A stretch of DNA of 64,000 nt. Origin: Bacillus sp. WMMC1349 (lineage in GTDB: Bacteria; Bacillota; Bacilli; Bacillales; Bacillaceae). A program made the position numbers and the translations under genes. Below, piece by piece: positions 46,307 to 57,159 of this stretch. Each line of letters starts with the position of its first letter. The first letter of the stretch is position 1. The DNA lies in the NCBI RefSeq assembly GCF_013155385.1, contig NZ_JABJUQ010000007.1, positions 3,752,501 to 3,816,500 on the forward strand. The letters run 5' to 3'. The notes under the pieces are model-generated. The model was not told where the DNA came from. It saw nothing but the letters and a program-made list of their open reading frames with translations, and ran no database searches.

Positions 46307-47506
46307 ATGGATGCTAATCACTCTTCGCGTCTTGTTTTTAAACATCTCAATATTTACAGTGAAAATGGGCAGATAGAAGACGGATTCGTCGTAACAAATG
46401 GAGAAAAAATTGAGGCTTTTGGCGAAATGACAGATTTTCCACGGTCTATTTATTCAGCTGAACCAGTTGAGTTTCCAGAAAACTACAAGCTGTTGCCCGG
46501 TATGATTGATGTTCATATTCACGGGGCAAATGGTGCAGATGTCATGGATGGAACAACAGAAGCCCTGACGACAATAGCTAAAGCCCTTCCAGCAGAAGGC
46601 ACAACAAGCTTTCTTGCTACTACGATGACTCAAGATGCGGCAGATATTGAACTTGCATTAGCAAACGCAAAACATTATAAAACATCTGTCCAGCAAACCG
46701 GAACCGCAGATATGTTAGGCATTCATTTAGAAGGTCCTTTTATTTCTGAGAAACGTTGTGGAGCTCAGCCACCAAATGCCATTATTCGTCCTGACCTTTC
46801 CTTATTTAAAAAATGGCAGTCGCTTTCCGGGAGAAACATCAAATTAGTGACAATTGCCCCTGAACTTAAAGGATCGATAGAACTGATCCATTATTTGAAA
46901 AAAACAGGGGTTATAGCCTCGGTCGGTCATTCAGATGCAGGGCTTAAAGATATGAAAACTGCGATGAAGGCTGGGGTTTCACACATTACACATTTGTTTA
47001 ATGGTATGCGGGGACTGCATCACCGAGAACCTGGTGTAGCAGGCAGTGCCCTTTTATACAAAGAACTGATAACAGAACTAATAGCCGATGGTATCCATGT
47101 TCATCCTGCTGTTATCAAACTGACATTTCAGCAAAAACAAAAAGAAGGTATCATCTTAATTACAGATGCCATGCGGGCGAAGTGTTTGAAAAACGGAACT
47201 TATTCATTAGGAGGTCAGGAGGTGTTTGTTAAAGACGAACAGGCAGTGTTAGCAGATGGAACACTGGCCGGCAGCATCCTAAAGATGGATCAAGCAATCC
47301 TAAACATGATGAAATTTTCGGAATGTTCACTTGAAGATATTGTCTATATGACCGCAGTAAATCCGGCTAAACAACTTGGTGTTTATGATCACAAAGGCAG
47401 TATTCAAATAGGAAAGGATGCCGACTTGATTGTTTTAAACGAAAAAAACGAGCTTATCTTCACACTTTGCAAAGGAGTTATCGCATTCAACAAAAGGGGG
47501 GTTTGA
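46307..47506 (+). CDS. nagA: N-acetylglucosamine-6-phosphate deacetylase
   Basis: 399 residues. Metal site H-x-H in MIDVHIHGANGADVMDG, E in LGIHLEGPFISEKRCGAQ, SVGHSDA, HLFNGM and the catalytic D in LITDAM. Converts GlcNAc-6-P to glucosamine-6-P plus acetate. ATG at 46307 with AAGGG upstream; a TTG two codons earlier is possible. nagB starts 2 bp after its stop, so the two are coupled. Confidence 0.96.
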   Translation: MDANHSSRLVFKHLNIYSENGQIEDGFVVTNGEKIEAFGEMTDFPRSIYSAEPVEFPENYKLLPGMIDVHIHGANGADVMDGTTEALTTIAKALPAEGTTSFLATTMTQDAADIELALANAKHYKTSVQQTGTADMLGIHLEGPFISEKRCGAQPPNAIIRPDLSLFKKWQSLSGRNIKLVTIAPELKGSIELIHYLKKTGVIASVGHSDAGLKDMKTAMKAGVSHITHLFNGMRGLHHREPGVAGSALLYKELITELIADGIHVHPAVIKLTFQQKQKEGIILITDAMRAKCLKNGTYSLGGQEVFVKDEQAVLADGTLAGSILKMDQAILNMMKFSECSLEDIVYMTAVNPAKQLGVYDHKGSIQIGKDADLIVLNEKNELIFTLCKGVIAFNKRGV

Positions 47507-47508
47507 CT

Positions 47509-48255
47509 ATGAAGATCATTGAAGCAAAGAATTATCATGATATGAGCCAAAAAGCCGCCCAATTCATGATCGAAAAAGTGAACCTTTTAGCTTCTCCCGT
47601 ACTAGGATTAGCTACTGGAGGTACTCCTTTAGGTACTTACAAATACTTAAGAGAGGATCATTTGAATCATCATACCTCTTACAGTCATGTTTATACCGTA
47701 AACTTAGATGAGTATGTCGGTATTCCGCCTGACAATGAAAATAGCTATTTCTCTTATATGAAAAAACAACTTTTTGACCATATTGACATTCCCCGAAGCC
47801 ATACACATTTACCGGACGGGATGGCAAAAGATTTATCAGTTGAATGTTACCGCTATGAAGATTTAATTAAACGTCTAGGAGGTATAGACCTTCAATTGCT
47901 TGGCATTGGTATGAATGGTCATATTGGGTTTAATGAACCCGGTACACCATTCTCTTCAAAAACTCATCTAGTTGAACTGACTAGCTCAACAAGAAAGGCC
48001 AATGCCCGTTACTTTGACTCTCTTGCAACAGTTCCTTCTCAGGCAATTACAATGGGCATCTCAACAATCATGGAAAGCAAACAGATTCTATTGCTTGTAT
48101 CAGGTCCTAAAAAAGCAGAGGTCATGGCAAAGTTACTAAATGAAGAGCCAAACAAAGACACCCCGGCGTCCGTATTAAAAAGGCATCAAGATGTGATCAT
48201 TATCGCGGATAGTGACGCACTTGCTTTAGTAAAAGAAAGGAGCAGAAACTATTGA
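47509..48255 (+). CDS. nagB: Glucosamine-6-phosphate deaminase
   Basis: 248 residues. GLATGGTPLGTY (phosphate site), NLDEYVG with the catalytic Asp, LLGIGMNGHIGFNEPG, and ALVKER at the end. Turns glucosamine-6-P into fructose-6-P and ammonia. ATG at 47509 behind AAAAGGGGGG. Confidence 0.96.
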   Translation: MKIIEAKNYHDMSQKAAQFMIEKVNLLASPVLGLATGGTPLGTYKYLREDHLNHHTSYSHVYTVNLDEYVGIPPDNENSYFSYMKKQLFDHIDIPRSHTHLPDGMAKDLSVECYRYEDLIKRLGGIDLQLLGIGMNGHIGFNEPGTPFSSKTHLVELTSSTRKANARYFDSLATVPSQAITMGISTIMESKQILLLVSGPKKAEVMAKLLNEEPNKDTPASVLKRHQDVIIIADSDALALVKERSRNY

Positions 48256-48983
48256 TCAAAAAAGATTCTCACATCCCAATATACTATCAAATCGAAACTG
48301 AAATAAAAAAGCTTGTCGAGTCAGCGAATTTAAAGCCTGGGGATCTTATTCCTTCGGAAAGGGAATTTGCCGAGAAGTATGGTGTGAGTAGAATGACAGT
48401 ACGGCAAGCCATTAATAACCTCGTCAATGAAGGTATTCTTGTCAGACAGCGAGGAAAAGGTACATTTATCTCTAGACCAAAAATTGAGCAAACCCTTGAG
48501 GGATTAACAAGCTTTTCCGAAGATATGAAATCACGAGGAATGTCACCGGGGACAAAGATGCTTGGATTCCAAATCATGAATTGTGATCAAAGAATGGCTC
48601 TTAAACTGCAAATTAATGAAGGTGCTTCTGTCTATGAAGTGAAAAGGATTCGTCTTGCGGACGGTATACCAATGGCATATGAAATCTCATATTTGCCTGT
48701 TGATTTAATCAAAGGTCTTACAGAAGAAATCATGTATGCTTCATTGTATGACTATATAGAAAACACACTTTTACTGAAAATTATTCGAGCTACACAAACA
48801 TTGGAACCCTCTATTGCCTACAAAGCAGAAAGCGAATCATTAGACATTGATGAAGGTACACCCGTCCTGTTGATTGAACGCTACAGCTATTTAGAGAACG
48901 GCAGACCATTTGAATATGTAAAATCCATCTATAGAGGTGACCGCTATAAGTTCATCATTGATATGAAGAGGAAAGAACAATGA
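48252..48983 (+). CDS. nagR: GntR/HutC-family repressor NagR (YvoA)
   Basis: 243 residues with a TTG start that overlaps the nagB stop (TTGA). N-terminal winged helix (PGDLIPSEREFAEKYGVSRMTVRQAINNLVNEGILVRQRGKGTFI) and a C-terminal UTRA effector domain. Represses nag genes; effectors in the family are glucosamine-6-P and GlcNAc-6-P. Cotranscribed with nagAB. Confidence 0.95.
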   Translation: MIKKDSHIPIYYQIETEIKKLVESANLKPGDLIPSEREFAEKYGVSRMTVRQAINNLVNEGILVRQRGKGTFISRPKIEQTLEGLTSFSEDMKSRGMSPGTKMLGFQIMNCDQRMALKLQINEGASVYEVKRIRLADGIPMAYEISYLPVDLIKGLTEEIMYASLYDYIENTLLLKIIRATQTLEPSIAYKAESESLDIDEGTPVLLIERYSYLENGRPFEYVKSIYRGDRYKFIIDMKRKEQ

Positions 48984-49118
48984 AAACCCGAAAATTTGTT
49001 GAGTGAATCTTAAACCTTCTCTTCCCTCTGCTGCTGTTCATTGAAGAGGGAGAGGTTGATCTTATCGGAGATGTTTAACTCCATTGACATATCTAAAGAC
49101 GTGCCTCATAAGCTCAAA

Positions 49119-49132
49119 AGAAAGCGATTTCA
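49119..49132 (+). promoter_or_regulatory. cre site upstream of nagP
   Basis: AGAAAGCGATTTCA matches the cre consensus except at the first base. It sits 50 bp before nagP and downstream of a possible TTGACA (49084-49089), suiting CcpA repression. Confidence 0.6.
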
Positions 49133-49184
49133 TTTTAGAGTAAATAATAATTTTTAAAAAATGCGATCTTCGAAAGGAGTTTTC

Positions 49185-50564
49185 ATGATGTTAGGATTTC
49201 TCCAAAATATCGGGCGTGCTTTAATGTTACCGATTGCTGTTCTTCCCGCTGCAGGACTGCTGCTTGCTTTAGGAAGAGAAGATTTATTCAATATTCCGTT
49301 TATTGCTGCTTCTGGACAATCGATTCTTGATCAATTGCCTATTATTTTTGCAATTGGTGTTGCCATTGGCTTATCAAAAGATAGTCATGGAGCTGCTGCT
49401 TTATCTGGAGCTATTGGATATTTTGTATTAACCAGCGGACTTGCTGCCATTAATAAAGACCTCAATATGGGCGTTCTCGGCGGGATCTTTGCAGGGGTTA
49501 CCGCTGCAGTGATGTACAATCGCTTCAAAGACGCAAAGGTACCTGAATGGCTTGGATTTTTTGGTGGAAAGCGGTCTGTACCGATTATGACTGCATTTTC
49601 TTCTATGATTCTCGCAGGTATTTTTGGGTTTGTTTGGATCTATGTACAGCAAGCGATAGATGCTATCGGTAGTTGGATCATTGGAGCAGGTGTATTAGGT
49701 GTTGGCCTATTTGGTCTACTAAACAGACTCTTGCTTCCACTTGGACTCCATCATATTATCAACAACATGGTTTGGATGGTGTTTGGTGAATATGGTGGTA
49801 AGACAGGTGACATGAGCCGTTTCTTTGCGGGAGACCCTAATGCTGGAGCTTTTATGACCGGATTTTTCCCAATCATGATGTTCGGTCTGCCTGCAGCATG
49901 TTTGGCGATTATCGCTGCTTCAAAAAAACACCGCCGCAAAGCAGTAACCGGATTTTTGATCGGATTAGCATTTACATCTTTTTTAACTGGGGTTACAGAA
50001 CCGATTGAATTCACATTCATGTTTCTTTCACCACTTCTATATGGTATTCATGCAGTCTTAACAGCAAGCGCGATGGCGATCACTCATTTGCTAGATATCC
50101 ATCACGGTTTTACTTTCTCCGCTGGTGTTATTGACTATCTTTTAAACTTCGGGATCGCTACAAAACCATTGCTATTAATTCCAATCGGTCTGTTGTATGG
50201 TCTTATTTATTTCATTGTTTTCTATTTTTTAATTACGAAACTAAACTTAAAAACACCGGGGCGTGAAGATGAAGACGAACCTAAAACAAACCAGTTTAAT
50301 CAATCAACTGGGGCTTCTAAATATGAAACATTGGCTGTACAATATCTTGAAGCACTAGGTGGAGAAGATAATATCGAAACATTAAATTATTGTGTCACCC
50401 GCTTGCGTTTGAAAATCTGCGATGCTTCTAAAGTAAACGAAACCATGTTGAAAACATTGGGAGCCAAAGGGATTGTGAAATTAAATCAACATGAGCTCCA
50501 AGTGATTGTTGGTACAGGTGTTGAATTTTTAGCAACCGAAATGGAAAAACATTCCTCTTCTTAA
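49185..50564 (+). CDS. nagP: PTS N-acetylglucosamine transporter EIICB (NagP)
   Basis: About 459 residues (ATG at 49185 or the next codon, 49188; GGAG upstream). The EIIC part has about ten helices (MLPIAVLPAAGLLLALGR, FGLLNRLLLPLGLHHIINNMVW with the sugar-binding His, GVTEPIEFTFMFLSP with the Glu), then an EIIB domain with the phospho-cysteine in IETLNYCVTRLRLKI. No EIIA, so it must borrow one, as in B. subtilis. Imports and phosphorylates GlcNAc for NagA. Confidence 0.95.
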   Translation: MMLGFLQNIGRALMLPIAVLPAAGLLLALGREDLFNIPFIAASGQSILDQLPIIFAIGVAIGLSKDSHGAAALSGAIGYFVLTSGLAAINKDLNMGVLGGIFAGVTAAVMYNRFKDAKVPEWLGFFGGKRSVPIMTAFSSMILAGIFGFVWIYVQQAIDAIGSWIIGAGVLGVGLFGLLNRLLLPLGLHHIINNMVWMVFGEYGGKTGDMSRFFAGDPNAGAFMTGFFPIMMFGLPAACLAIIAASKKHRRKAVTGFLIGLAFTSFLTGVTEPIEFTFMFLSPLLYGIHAVLTASAMAITHLLDIHHGFTFSAGVIDYLLNFGIATKPLLLIPIGLLYGLIYFIVFYFLITKLNLKTPGREDEDEPKTNQFNQSTGASKYETLAVQYLEALGGEDNIETLNYCVTRLRLKICDASKVNETMLKTLGAKGIVKLNQHELQVIVGTGVEFLATEMEKHSSS

Positions 50565-50587
50565 ATTAAAAACTTTGCACTGAGGGC

Positions 50588-50683
50588 TGGGTCTGTCTAA
50601 AAAGTCCTTTATCAACATGAATCAGGGGGAAAGCGAGCAAATTTCCCAATTTTTAATTATTCACACTACTTTCAGGACACCCC
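50588..50683. repeat. Dispersed inverted-end repeat, copy D
   Basis: Same orientation as copy B: GTCTGTCTAAAAAGTCC, TTTATCAACATGAATCAGGGGGAA, GCGAGCAAATTTCCCAA and ACTACTTTCAGGACACCCC. Lies after nagP. The rest of 50565-51136 has no recognisable gene; the open frame 50915-51250 runs through the rplI terminator and 3' end and is not real. Confidence 0.7.
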
Positions 50684-51136
50684 GCCCTTTCCATGTTTAG
50701 GAGATATAGACCCTTATCAGTAGTTTCCTTATTTCACAACAAAGTCAAGTATTTCACCTAAGTGGTCAGGAATGCCGATTTCCCAAATGTCTACTGTCAT
50801 TCTCTTGGGGCAGTCAGTTTTCTTTTATTGGACAAATCCATTCCCCAACACTCTCTATCAACAATAAGAGCCGATTTCCCAGAGTCTTCTGACCAAATCA
50901 TATATAATGAATAGATGGATAAATTTGATTGTAAATTCAAAGCTCATCAGTTATTCCCGTCAGTTCTCCTTTGGGAGACATTCGGCAAAAGTATAGATCC
51001 GTTATCTTCAAATACACATACCCATTTCCCGTCAGGACAGATCGCATCAACTAAAAAACTGTTTTCTTTAATACTCATTTCTTGTCATGTATTAGAAGGT
51101 GAAGCGGAAAGTTGTCAGTTCAAACCACTTAAACAT

Positions 51137-51173
51137 AAAAAGGCACGAGCCGGTTTAATACCAACTCATGCCT
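51137..51173 (-). terminator. Terminator of rplI
   Basis: Stem AGGCATGAG / CTCGTGCCT then TTTTTA on the minus strand, 20 nt past the stop. Confidence 0.85.
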
Positions 51174-51191
51174 ATGGAAACTGTTATCAAT

Positions 51192-51641
51192 TTATGACTG
51201 TTCTTTCACATGGACTTTTAATGTCGCTTGTACTTCTGGGTGAAGTTTAACAGGTACATTTGTGTATCCTAAAGAACGAATGGCATCATTCAGTTCAATT
51301 TTACGTTTGTCCACTTTCAGCTGATGTTTTTTTTGTAATTGTTCTGCAATTTGCTTACTTGTGATAGATCCAAACAAACGACCGCCTTCTCCAGACTTGG
51401 CTGAAAGCTCAACGGTCATGTCCTCAAGCTTTTGTTTAAGCTCTTTCGCCTGTTTCAGTTCCTCAGCAGCTGCTTTTTTCTCTTTTTTCTTTTGTCCTTC
51501 AAGTGTACTTATATTAGCGGATGTTGCTTCAACAGCCAACCCTTTTTTGATCAGAAAGTTTTGGGCATATCCATCTGCTACATTTTTCACTTCGCCTTTT
51601 TTCCCTTTACCTTTAACATCCTGTAAGAAAATAACCTTCAT
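51192..51641 (-). CDS. rplI: Ribosomal protein L9
   Basis: 149 residues, standard. [40 protein letters not shown] at the start, a long central helix and the C-terminal rRNA-binding domain. Its start overlaps the gdpP stop by 4 bp, as in other Bacillus. Confidence 0.98.
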   Translation of the reverse strand: MKVIFLQDVKGKGKKGEVKNVADGYAQNFLIKKGLAVEATSANISTLEGQKKKEKKAAAEELKQAKELKQKLEDMTVELSAKSGEGGRLFGSITSKQIAEQLQKKHQLKVDKRKIELNDAIRSLGYTNVPVKLHPEVQATLKVHVKEQS

Positions 51642-53626
51642 CTTTGAATGCCTCCTTCAAAATACTCATCAATTGCTGCCTTCAAACGGCGGAGTGTGTC
51701 TTTAACCGATATGTCAGTTAACTGCGTAGCGGCGTTTGTTAAGTGTCCCCCGCCTTCTAGAGCCTCCATAATCATTTGTACATTCACCTCACCGAGTGAC
51801 CTGGCACTGATGCATACCGTATGATCATCTCTTCTTGCGACTGCAAAAGATGCTTCGACTTCACTCATGGAAAGAAGAGAATCAGCAGCTTGGGCAATGA
51901 TCACTTGATCAAAGTGTTCATCAACCTCATCACCCGGCATAACGGCAATCGCAATACCATGTTTATAAAATACGGTATGCTGAATAAGTTTTGCCCGTTT
52001 AATATAATGATCAGCAGTTTCTTTTAGAAACTTTTGCACCAATACGGTGTCAGCACCCTTTGCTCTTAAATAAGATGCTGCATCAAACGTGCGTGAGCCG
52101 GTACGAAGTGAAAAACTTTTCGTATCAACAGTAATTCCTGCTAACAAAGCGGTAGCTTCAATCATATTGATTTTCAAACGCTTCGGTTGATACTCAAGTA
52201 GTTCAGTGACAAGTTCTGCCGTGGATGATGCATATGGCTCCATATAGACAAGCAGCGGATCTTTAATAAACTCTTCTCCTCTTCTATGATGATCGATCAC
52301 AACGATATTTTCAATTTTATTGACTAACTTTTCTTCAATTACCATCGATGGTTTATGAGTATCGACAACCACAAGCAGTGTGTCATCTTGAACAATTTCT
52401 AGCGCTTCTTCTGGTGTAATAAATCGAGACCACAATTCTTCATATTTTTTAATTTCAGCGATAAGCCGTTTCACACTAGAACCTATTTGATCTGAATCAA
52501 TGACAACAAAACCATCTTTTTGATTTGCCTGTGTCACTTTTAAAATCCCAATCGCCGCCCCTATCGAATCCATATCTGGAAACTTATGACCCATGATCAT
52601 CACATTGCTGCTTCCAGTAATGATTTCCTTGAGGGCATGGGAAATGACTCTCGCTCTGACACGCGTTCGCTTTTCTATCGGGTTTGTCTTCCCACCGTAA
52701 AATTTGACTTTACCGTTTGGCTGTTTGATTGCCACCTGATCCCCACCGCGGCCAAGTGCCAAATCAAGACTGGATTGGGCAAGGTCACCCAGTTCTTTTA
52801 AAGATGAAACAGCTGCACCAATACCAATACTTAAAGTCAAGGAGATCGAATGAACAGCCGTTTTTTCTCGAATGATATCCAGTATAGAAAACTTTGACGC
52901 TTCCAGATCGCTTAAAATATGCTCGTTTAAAACACCGATAAAGCGTTCAGAAGAAATTCTTTTTAAGAAAACCCCATATTGTTGCGCCCACCTGTTAAGA
53001 AGTGATGTCACTTCACTGTTCATTGTACTTTTTGTTTGATCGTCTAGACCTTGTGTGAGATCATCATAATTATCTAAAAATATGTAAGCAAGAACCGTTC
53101 TCTCGTTTTCATATTGCTTCTCAATCTGTATCTGTTCTGTAACATCAAAGAAGTATAAAAGTTTGTCTTCCCTTTTAATTACGACATTAAATTTTCGCTC
53201 ATGTAATGTCACTGTTTCAGTATCGACTTCTTGTTTGACTAAAGGAACAACCGCTTCACATATATCATAAAGCGACCTTCCAACAAGAGTGCTTTCATTA
53301 AAACATGAAGCCATAAACGGATTTGCCCATTCAATATAATACTGGTCATTAAAAAGCAAAATCCCAATCGGCATTTCCAATAATGCCTCTTCACCAACTT
53401 TTTTTAGACGGTAAGATAAGGTCGAGATATACTCATCTAATTCTTTTCTAATTTTGGAATCTGCACGCTTTAAAAAATATAAAATGACGCCAAGGAGAAA
53501 CACACCGACCGTGCCTGTCACCCAGTTAAAATAGATGTTGATGAGGACAGAAACGATTGTGATGATAATTAAAGAATAAATCGGGTATCGAAACAACGGT
53601 TTTTCATAAAAGCTTGGCACTTCCAA
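51638..53626 (-). CDS. gdpP: c-di-AMP phosphodiesterase GdpP
   Basis: 662 residues: two N-terminal helices (about 13-52), a PAS domain, a degenerate GGDEF domain, and the DHH-DHHA1 catalytic part with [31 protein letters not shown] and the final [12 protein letters not shown]. Hydrolyses c-di-AMP to pApA and so tunes potassium, wall stress and growth. Cotranscribed with yybS and rplI. Confidence 0.97.
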   Translation of the reverse strand: MEVPSFYEKPLFRYPIYSLIIITIVSVLINIYFNWVTGTVGVFLLGVILYFLKRADSKIRKELDEYISTLSYRLKKVGEEALLEMPIGILLFNDQYYIEWANPFMASCFNESTLVGRSLYDICEAVVPLVKQEVDTETVTLHERKFNVVIKREDKLLYFFDVTEQIQIEKQYENERTVLAYIFLDNYDDLTQGLDDQTKSTMNSEVTSLLNRWAQQYGVFLKRISSERFIGVLNEHILSDLEASKFSILDIIREKTAVHSISLTLSIGIGAAVSSLKELGDLAQSSLDLALGRGGDQVAIKQPNGKVKFYGGKTNPIEKRTRVRARVISHALKEIITGSSNVMIMGHKFPDMDSIGAAIGILKVTQANQKDGFVVIDSDQIGSSVKRLIAEIKKYEELWSRFITPEEALEIVQDDTLLVVVDTHKPSMVIEEKLVNKIENIVVIDHHRRGEEFIKDPLLVYMEPYASSTAELVTELLEYQPKRLKINMIEATALLAGITVDTKSFSLRTGSRTFDAASYLRAKGADTVLVQKFLKETADHYIKRAKLIQHTVFYKHGIAIAVMPGDEVDEHFDQVIIAQAADSLLSMSEVEASFAVARRDDHTVCISARSLGEVNVQMIMEALEGGGHLTNAATQLTDISVKDTLRRLKAAIDEYFEGGIQR

Positions 53627-53661
53627 TCAACTCCTCACCATTGGAAAGAACGTCATCTTGT

Positions 53662-54591
53662 CTATTTTTTCACTCTTTCTCGCAAGTTAAATCCTATATC
53701 AATTATACCTAAGATACGAACTAGGTACAGTAGGGGTGACAGCAGTCCAATAATGAAAAAGAGAACGGGCACTACTTTTGATATCTTTTTAACGTGACAA
53801 TAGTAAAATATAAATGAAAACCCTTGCATTGCCACGATCAGTCCCATTAAGATACTTGCATTTAAAACAATTGAGTGAAAAACACTGCCCTGTTCTGCAG
53901 GGGCAAGTGAAACTAAAATTGTCAACAAGTAAAGCCAAAAAACGCTTTGGGGAAGCTTCAGTTCCCTAAAAGGTTTTAGAGCCGGTACTTGCGGTGTAAA
54001 ACGCTGAAGTATCGGTCTAGCCATAAGATGATTGATGAAAGCAATGATGGCTGATGTTAGTATAACGACTATTGGGTATAAATACTGTGTCATCTTCATT
54101 TGTTCTCTCAGTTGTGCCATTTGTTTCTCTGTTTCTTGTTTATTTCCAAACTGCTGAGACATAGACTCCCATGTTTTAAGTAAATCATGAGATGATTGAT
54201 TAGCCATATCTATTAAGTTTAACCCAAAAAACTGAATACTAATAATAAACATCAGCACTAATGAAATCATATACATAACAGCCCCGGATGCAATTGCACG
54301 CCCAGGCTCTTTTTGTCTGTAGTGATAGCCCATAACAACACCCACACTAACGGTAGGAATTGCAATGCCAAGACCGTTTAATGAACTAATCATAAAAGAA
54401 ATCGGCAAACTAGCCAAACCCATTAACAACCCAGATCTGATGCCATGCCTTATTGTTTGCATGATGACAGGCAAAGGTAATAAAAATAAGGTAAGCATCC
54501 CAATCAAAGGGGCATATTGGGTTATGAACATTAAAATGGTAAAAAGACTAACAAGAATGGCGCCTTCTACTAAAGCTCTTGTTTGTTTCAC
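53662..54591 (-). CDS. yybS: Membrane protein YybS (DUF2232)
   Basis: 309 residues from a GTG at 54591 (KQTRALVEGAILVSLFTILMF), which has GAGGTG upstream; an open extension reaches 54621. Eight or so helices. DUF2232 family, cotranscribed with gdpP in Bacillus. Function unknown. Confidence 0.9.
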   Translation of the reverse strand: MKQTRALVEGAILVSLFTILMFITQYAPLIGMLTLFLLPLPVIMQTIRHGIRSGLLMGLASLPISFMISSLNGLGIAIPTVSVGVVMGYHYRQKEPGRAIASGAVMYMISLVLMFIISIQFFGLNLIDMANQSSHDLLKTWESMSQQFGNKQETEKQMAQLREQMKMTQYLYPIVVILTSAIIAFINHLMARPILQRFTPQVPALKPFRELKLPQSVFWLYLLTILVSLAPAEQGSVFHSIVLNASILMGLIVAMQGFSFIFYYCHVKKISKVVPVLFFIIGLLSPLLYLVRILGIIDIGFNLRERVKK

Positions 54592-54623
54592 TTGTTCACC
54601 TCGTAATTTTATTTTTCTCAATC

Positions 54624-54654
54624 AAAAAAAGCAGTATAGCCGACTGCTCTTTTT
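54624..54654. terminator. Bidirectional terminator
   Basis: AAAAAAGCAGT / ACTGCTCTTTTT with a 7-nt loop; separates yybS from the repeat-rich region upstream. Confidence 0.7.
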
Positions 54655-54812
54655 AACGTGATTTCATTTTCAAACAGACGGTCACATGAGCAGATGTCTG
54701 CTTTCCCTCATTATTTCTTCATTTTAACATAAGGGTAAATCTCAAGTAAAATTATGCATGGCCATCAGAAAATGATAGTTGTTTCACATGAAACATTTTA
54801 CCCAGCTTTGTT

Positions 54813-54900
54813 GGAGCTGTCTAAAAAGTCCTTTATCAACAAGAAGCAGGGGGAATTGCAAGGATTCCTGCAGAAAGCGAGCAACATCCACCCCCTAAAT
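54813..54900. repeat. Dispersed inverted-end repeat, copy E (one end lost)
   Basis: GGAGCTGTCTAAAAAGTCC, TTTATCAAC, GCAGGGGGAATTGCAAGG, CTGCAGAAAGCGAGCAA; the second terminus is missing. The rest of 54655-55229 has no gene; 54925-55000 (minus) may be a gene tail (SISEMMAPADLFKKLDVSVR). Confidence 0.65.
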
Positions 54901-55229
54901 TATCCATGAATTGATATTTATTTATTAGCGTACACTGACATCAAGTTTTTTAAAAAGATCGGCAGGCGCCATCATTTCACTGATCGACAATAGAATAGCT
55001 CCCTTACAGGAGGGAGGCTTCAAACTAAGCCTCATTCTAAACAAGCAGGATCGCCTTGTTTCCTAGGCAAGGACGGTCTTACTTTTTCTGTCTGATGGCA
55101 TGATGGATGAACAGACCACCCTTTAGAACATCTAAATTTTATAAAAAAACTGGCGCATTGTGCAGAGGGCCCGAAAAGAGTTAAATTGTTAAACATTATA
55201 ATTCTGACATATCAGTATTTTTAAACGTG

Positions 55230-55271
55230 AAAAGGTCGTCAAATAGTCAAAAATCAACTTATTGGACGACT
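55230..55271 (-). terminator. Terminator of the first usp gene (short-hairpin family, copy 3)
   Basis: GTCGTCCAATAAGTTGA, loop, TCAAAAATAGTTTG-like return GACTATTTGACGAC, then CTTTT on the minus strand. Divergent relative of the hairpins at 40626 and 44402. Confidence 0.7.
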
Positions 55272-55281
55272 TCATTTACCT

Positions 55282-55701
55282 CTATTTCACAATTAATACT
55301 GGACAATTTGCTCTTTTAGCAACTTTGTGACTGACACTTCCCAAGACCATTTCCTGCAAAGTATTGAGTCCCCTACTTCCAATAATCACAATATCGAAGT
55401 CATGATCATTAGCATGCGAAACGATCGTTGGACCTGGTTCTCCGTGTTTCATTGTGATTTGATAAGATACCGATGCCTGTTCAAATTTATGTTCAATAGC
55501 AGATAGTCTTTTTCGTCTTTCCATCTCCAGTTTCGTATGGCTTTCACTATGTAATACTTCGTTTTTGGCTTTATCAAAGTCTAATACATAGATGATTTCT
55601 ACAACAGACTGATTAACTAAAGAAGCCAAACGAATTGCTTGGTCTGCCGCTCTTTCAGCATGTAGTGAACCATCTGCAGCTAACAGTATGTTTTGATACA
55701 C
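55282..55701 (-). CDS. Universal stress protein UspA family (copy 1)
   Basis: 139 residues. MYQNILLAADGSLHAERAADQAIRLA, and the ATP-binding loop IVIIGSRGLNTLQEMVLGSVSHKVAKRANCPVLIVK (G-x2-G-x9-G-S/T). 30 bp after the SulP gene, so probably one operon. Its paralogue is at 57676-58095. Confidence 0.95.
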   Translation of the reverse strand: MYQNILLAADGSLHAERAADQAIRLASLVNQSVVEIIYVLDFDKAKNEVLHSESHTKLEMERRKRLSAIEHKFEQASVSYQITMKHGEPGPTIVSHANDHDFDIVIIGSRGLNTLQEMVLGSVSHKVAKRANCPVLIVK

Positions 55702-55731
55702 TTCATCACCTGCTTCCTCGTTATAGGTTTC

Positions 55732-57159
55732 TCACGAATTCCCTAACCTTTTAACTAACCGATGACTTGATTCATTTAATCCTGTTAATTCAACCTCAAT
55801 GTTGCGATCCTTTAACTTTAAAATGATTTTATCTATGGCAGCTACAGCAGAGTCATCCCAAATGTGCGCTTCTGAAAAATCAAGAATGACCTTTTCTGGA
55901 CTGTCATCCAATTGAAAAGATTTTACAAAATCACTTACAGATGCAAAAAAAATTTGACCTTTTATAACATATTTTTTTATGTTTCCGGTTGACTCTATAT
56001 CCACTTTCACATTTGAGATCTTTGCGACAAAGAAGATCGCACTTAAAATGATACCTGCAAATACCCCTTTAGACAAGTCGTGTGTGATAACAACTGTCAT
56101 AACGGTAACCAGCATCACAATTGAATCAGTAAGTGGTACTTTTCTTAATAGCTTAATGGAAGACCAATCAAATGTACCGATCGATACCATAATCATTACA
56201 CCAACAAGTGTTGCCATCGGGATTTGAACAACCCAATCTCCTAACACTATAATCAAAAACATTAAGAACATGCCCGCCACAAAAGTAGATAAACGTCCTC
56301 TTCCTCCTGATTTGACATTGATTACCGATTGACCGATCATTGCACATCCTGCCATCCCCCCGAAAAATCCAGCCACAATATTAGCAATCCCCTGTCCACG
56401 ACTTTCTTTATTTTTATCACTTTCACTATCTGTCATATCATCGACAATCGAAGCTGTGAGCAAAGATTCTAACAGACCGACAATTGACAATGCAAGCGCT
56501 GTCGGAAAAATGATCGACAAGGTTTCAAAGCTGAATGGAATATTAGGAATAATAAATGCAGGTAATGATTGTTTAATCTCTCCCAAATCACCAACTGTAC
56601 GAAGTTCAAAATTGCCAAACATCGATATTACAGTCATGATGACAATTGCAACAAGTGCTGATGGAATAGCTTTTGTTAATAACGGAAGTATATAAATAAT
56701 AACTAATGTTAGGGCTACTACAATGTAGGTCATATTAGAAATTCCAATAAAATGAGGAATCTGGGCCATAAATATTAAAATTGCAAGTGCATTAACAAAA
56801 CCTACCATTACTGAGCGCGGAATAAATTTCATAAAACAAGCGATTTTTAGCACCCCAAAGATAAATTGAATGACCCCTGTTAAGATCGTTGCTGCAAATA
56901 AATACTCAAGTCCATACTCATTCACCAATGTAATCATTAAAAGAGCCATTGCGCCAGTTGCAGCTGAAATCATGGCTGGGCGACCTCCCATAAATGAAAT
57001 CACCACCGCAATACAAAATGAAGCATATAGACCGACCATTGGATCAACCCCTGCAATGATAGAGAATGCAATTGCTTCAGGAATGAGTGCCAGCGCTACA
57101 ACGATTCCGGAAAGGAGATCCCCTCGTACATTTGAAAACCATTCGCTCTTTAATTTCAC
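55732..57159 (-). CDS. SulP-family anion transporter with STAS domain (copy 1)
   Basis: 475 residues. Starts [48 protein letters not shown], the SulP signature; about twelve helices; [31 protein letters not shown]-terminal STAS domain (about 395-470) with [21 protein letters not shown]. Family substrates include sulfate and bicarbonate; which one here is not decidable. Very similar to the copy at 58114. Confidence 0.92.
   Translation of the reverse strand: MKLKSEWFSNVRGDLLSGIVVALALIPEAIAFSIIAGVDPMVGLYASFCIAVVISFMGGRPAMISAATGAMALLMITLVNEYGLEYLFAATILTGVIQFIFGVLKIACFMKFIPRSVMVGFVNALAILIFMAQIPHFIGISNMTYIVVALTLVIIYILPLLTKAIPSALVAIVIMTVISMFGNFELRTVGDLGEIKQSLPAFIIPNIPFSFETLSIIFPTALALSIVGLLESLLTASIVDDMTDSESDKNKESRGQGIANIVAGFFGGMAGCAMIGQSVINVKSGGRGRLSTFVAGMFLMFLIIVLGDWVVQIPMATLVGVMIMVSIGTFDWSSIKLLRKVPLTDSIVMLVTVMTVVITHDLSKGVFAGIILSAIFFVAKISNVKVDIESTGNIKKYVIKGQIFFASVSDFVKSFQLDDSPEKVILDFSEAHIWDDSAVAAIDKIILKLKDRNIEVELTGLNESSHRLVKRLGNS

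Noticed and set aside
50915-51250. 111-codon plus-strand frame
   Set aside because: Covers the rplI terminator and the antisense of the rplI end.
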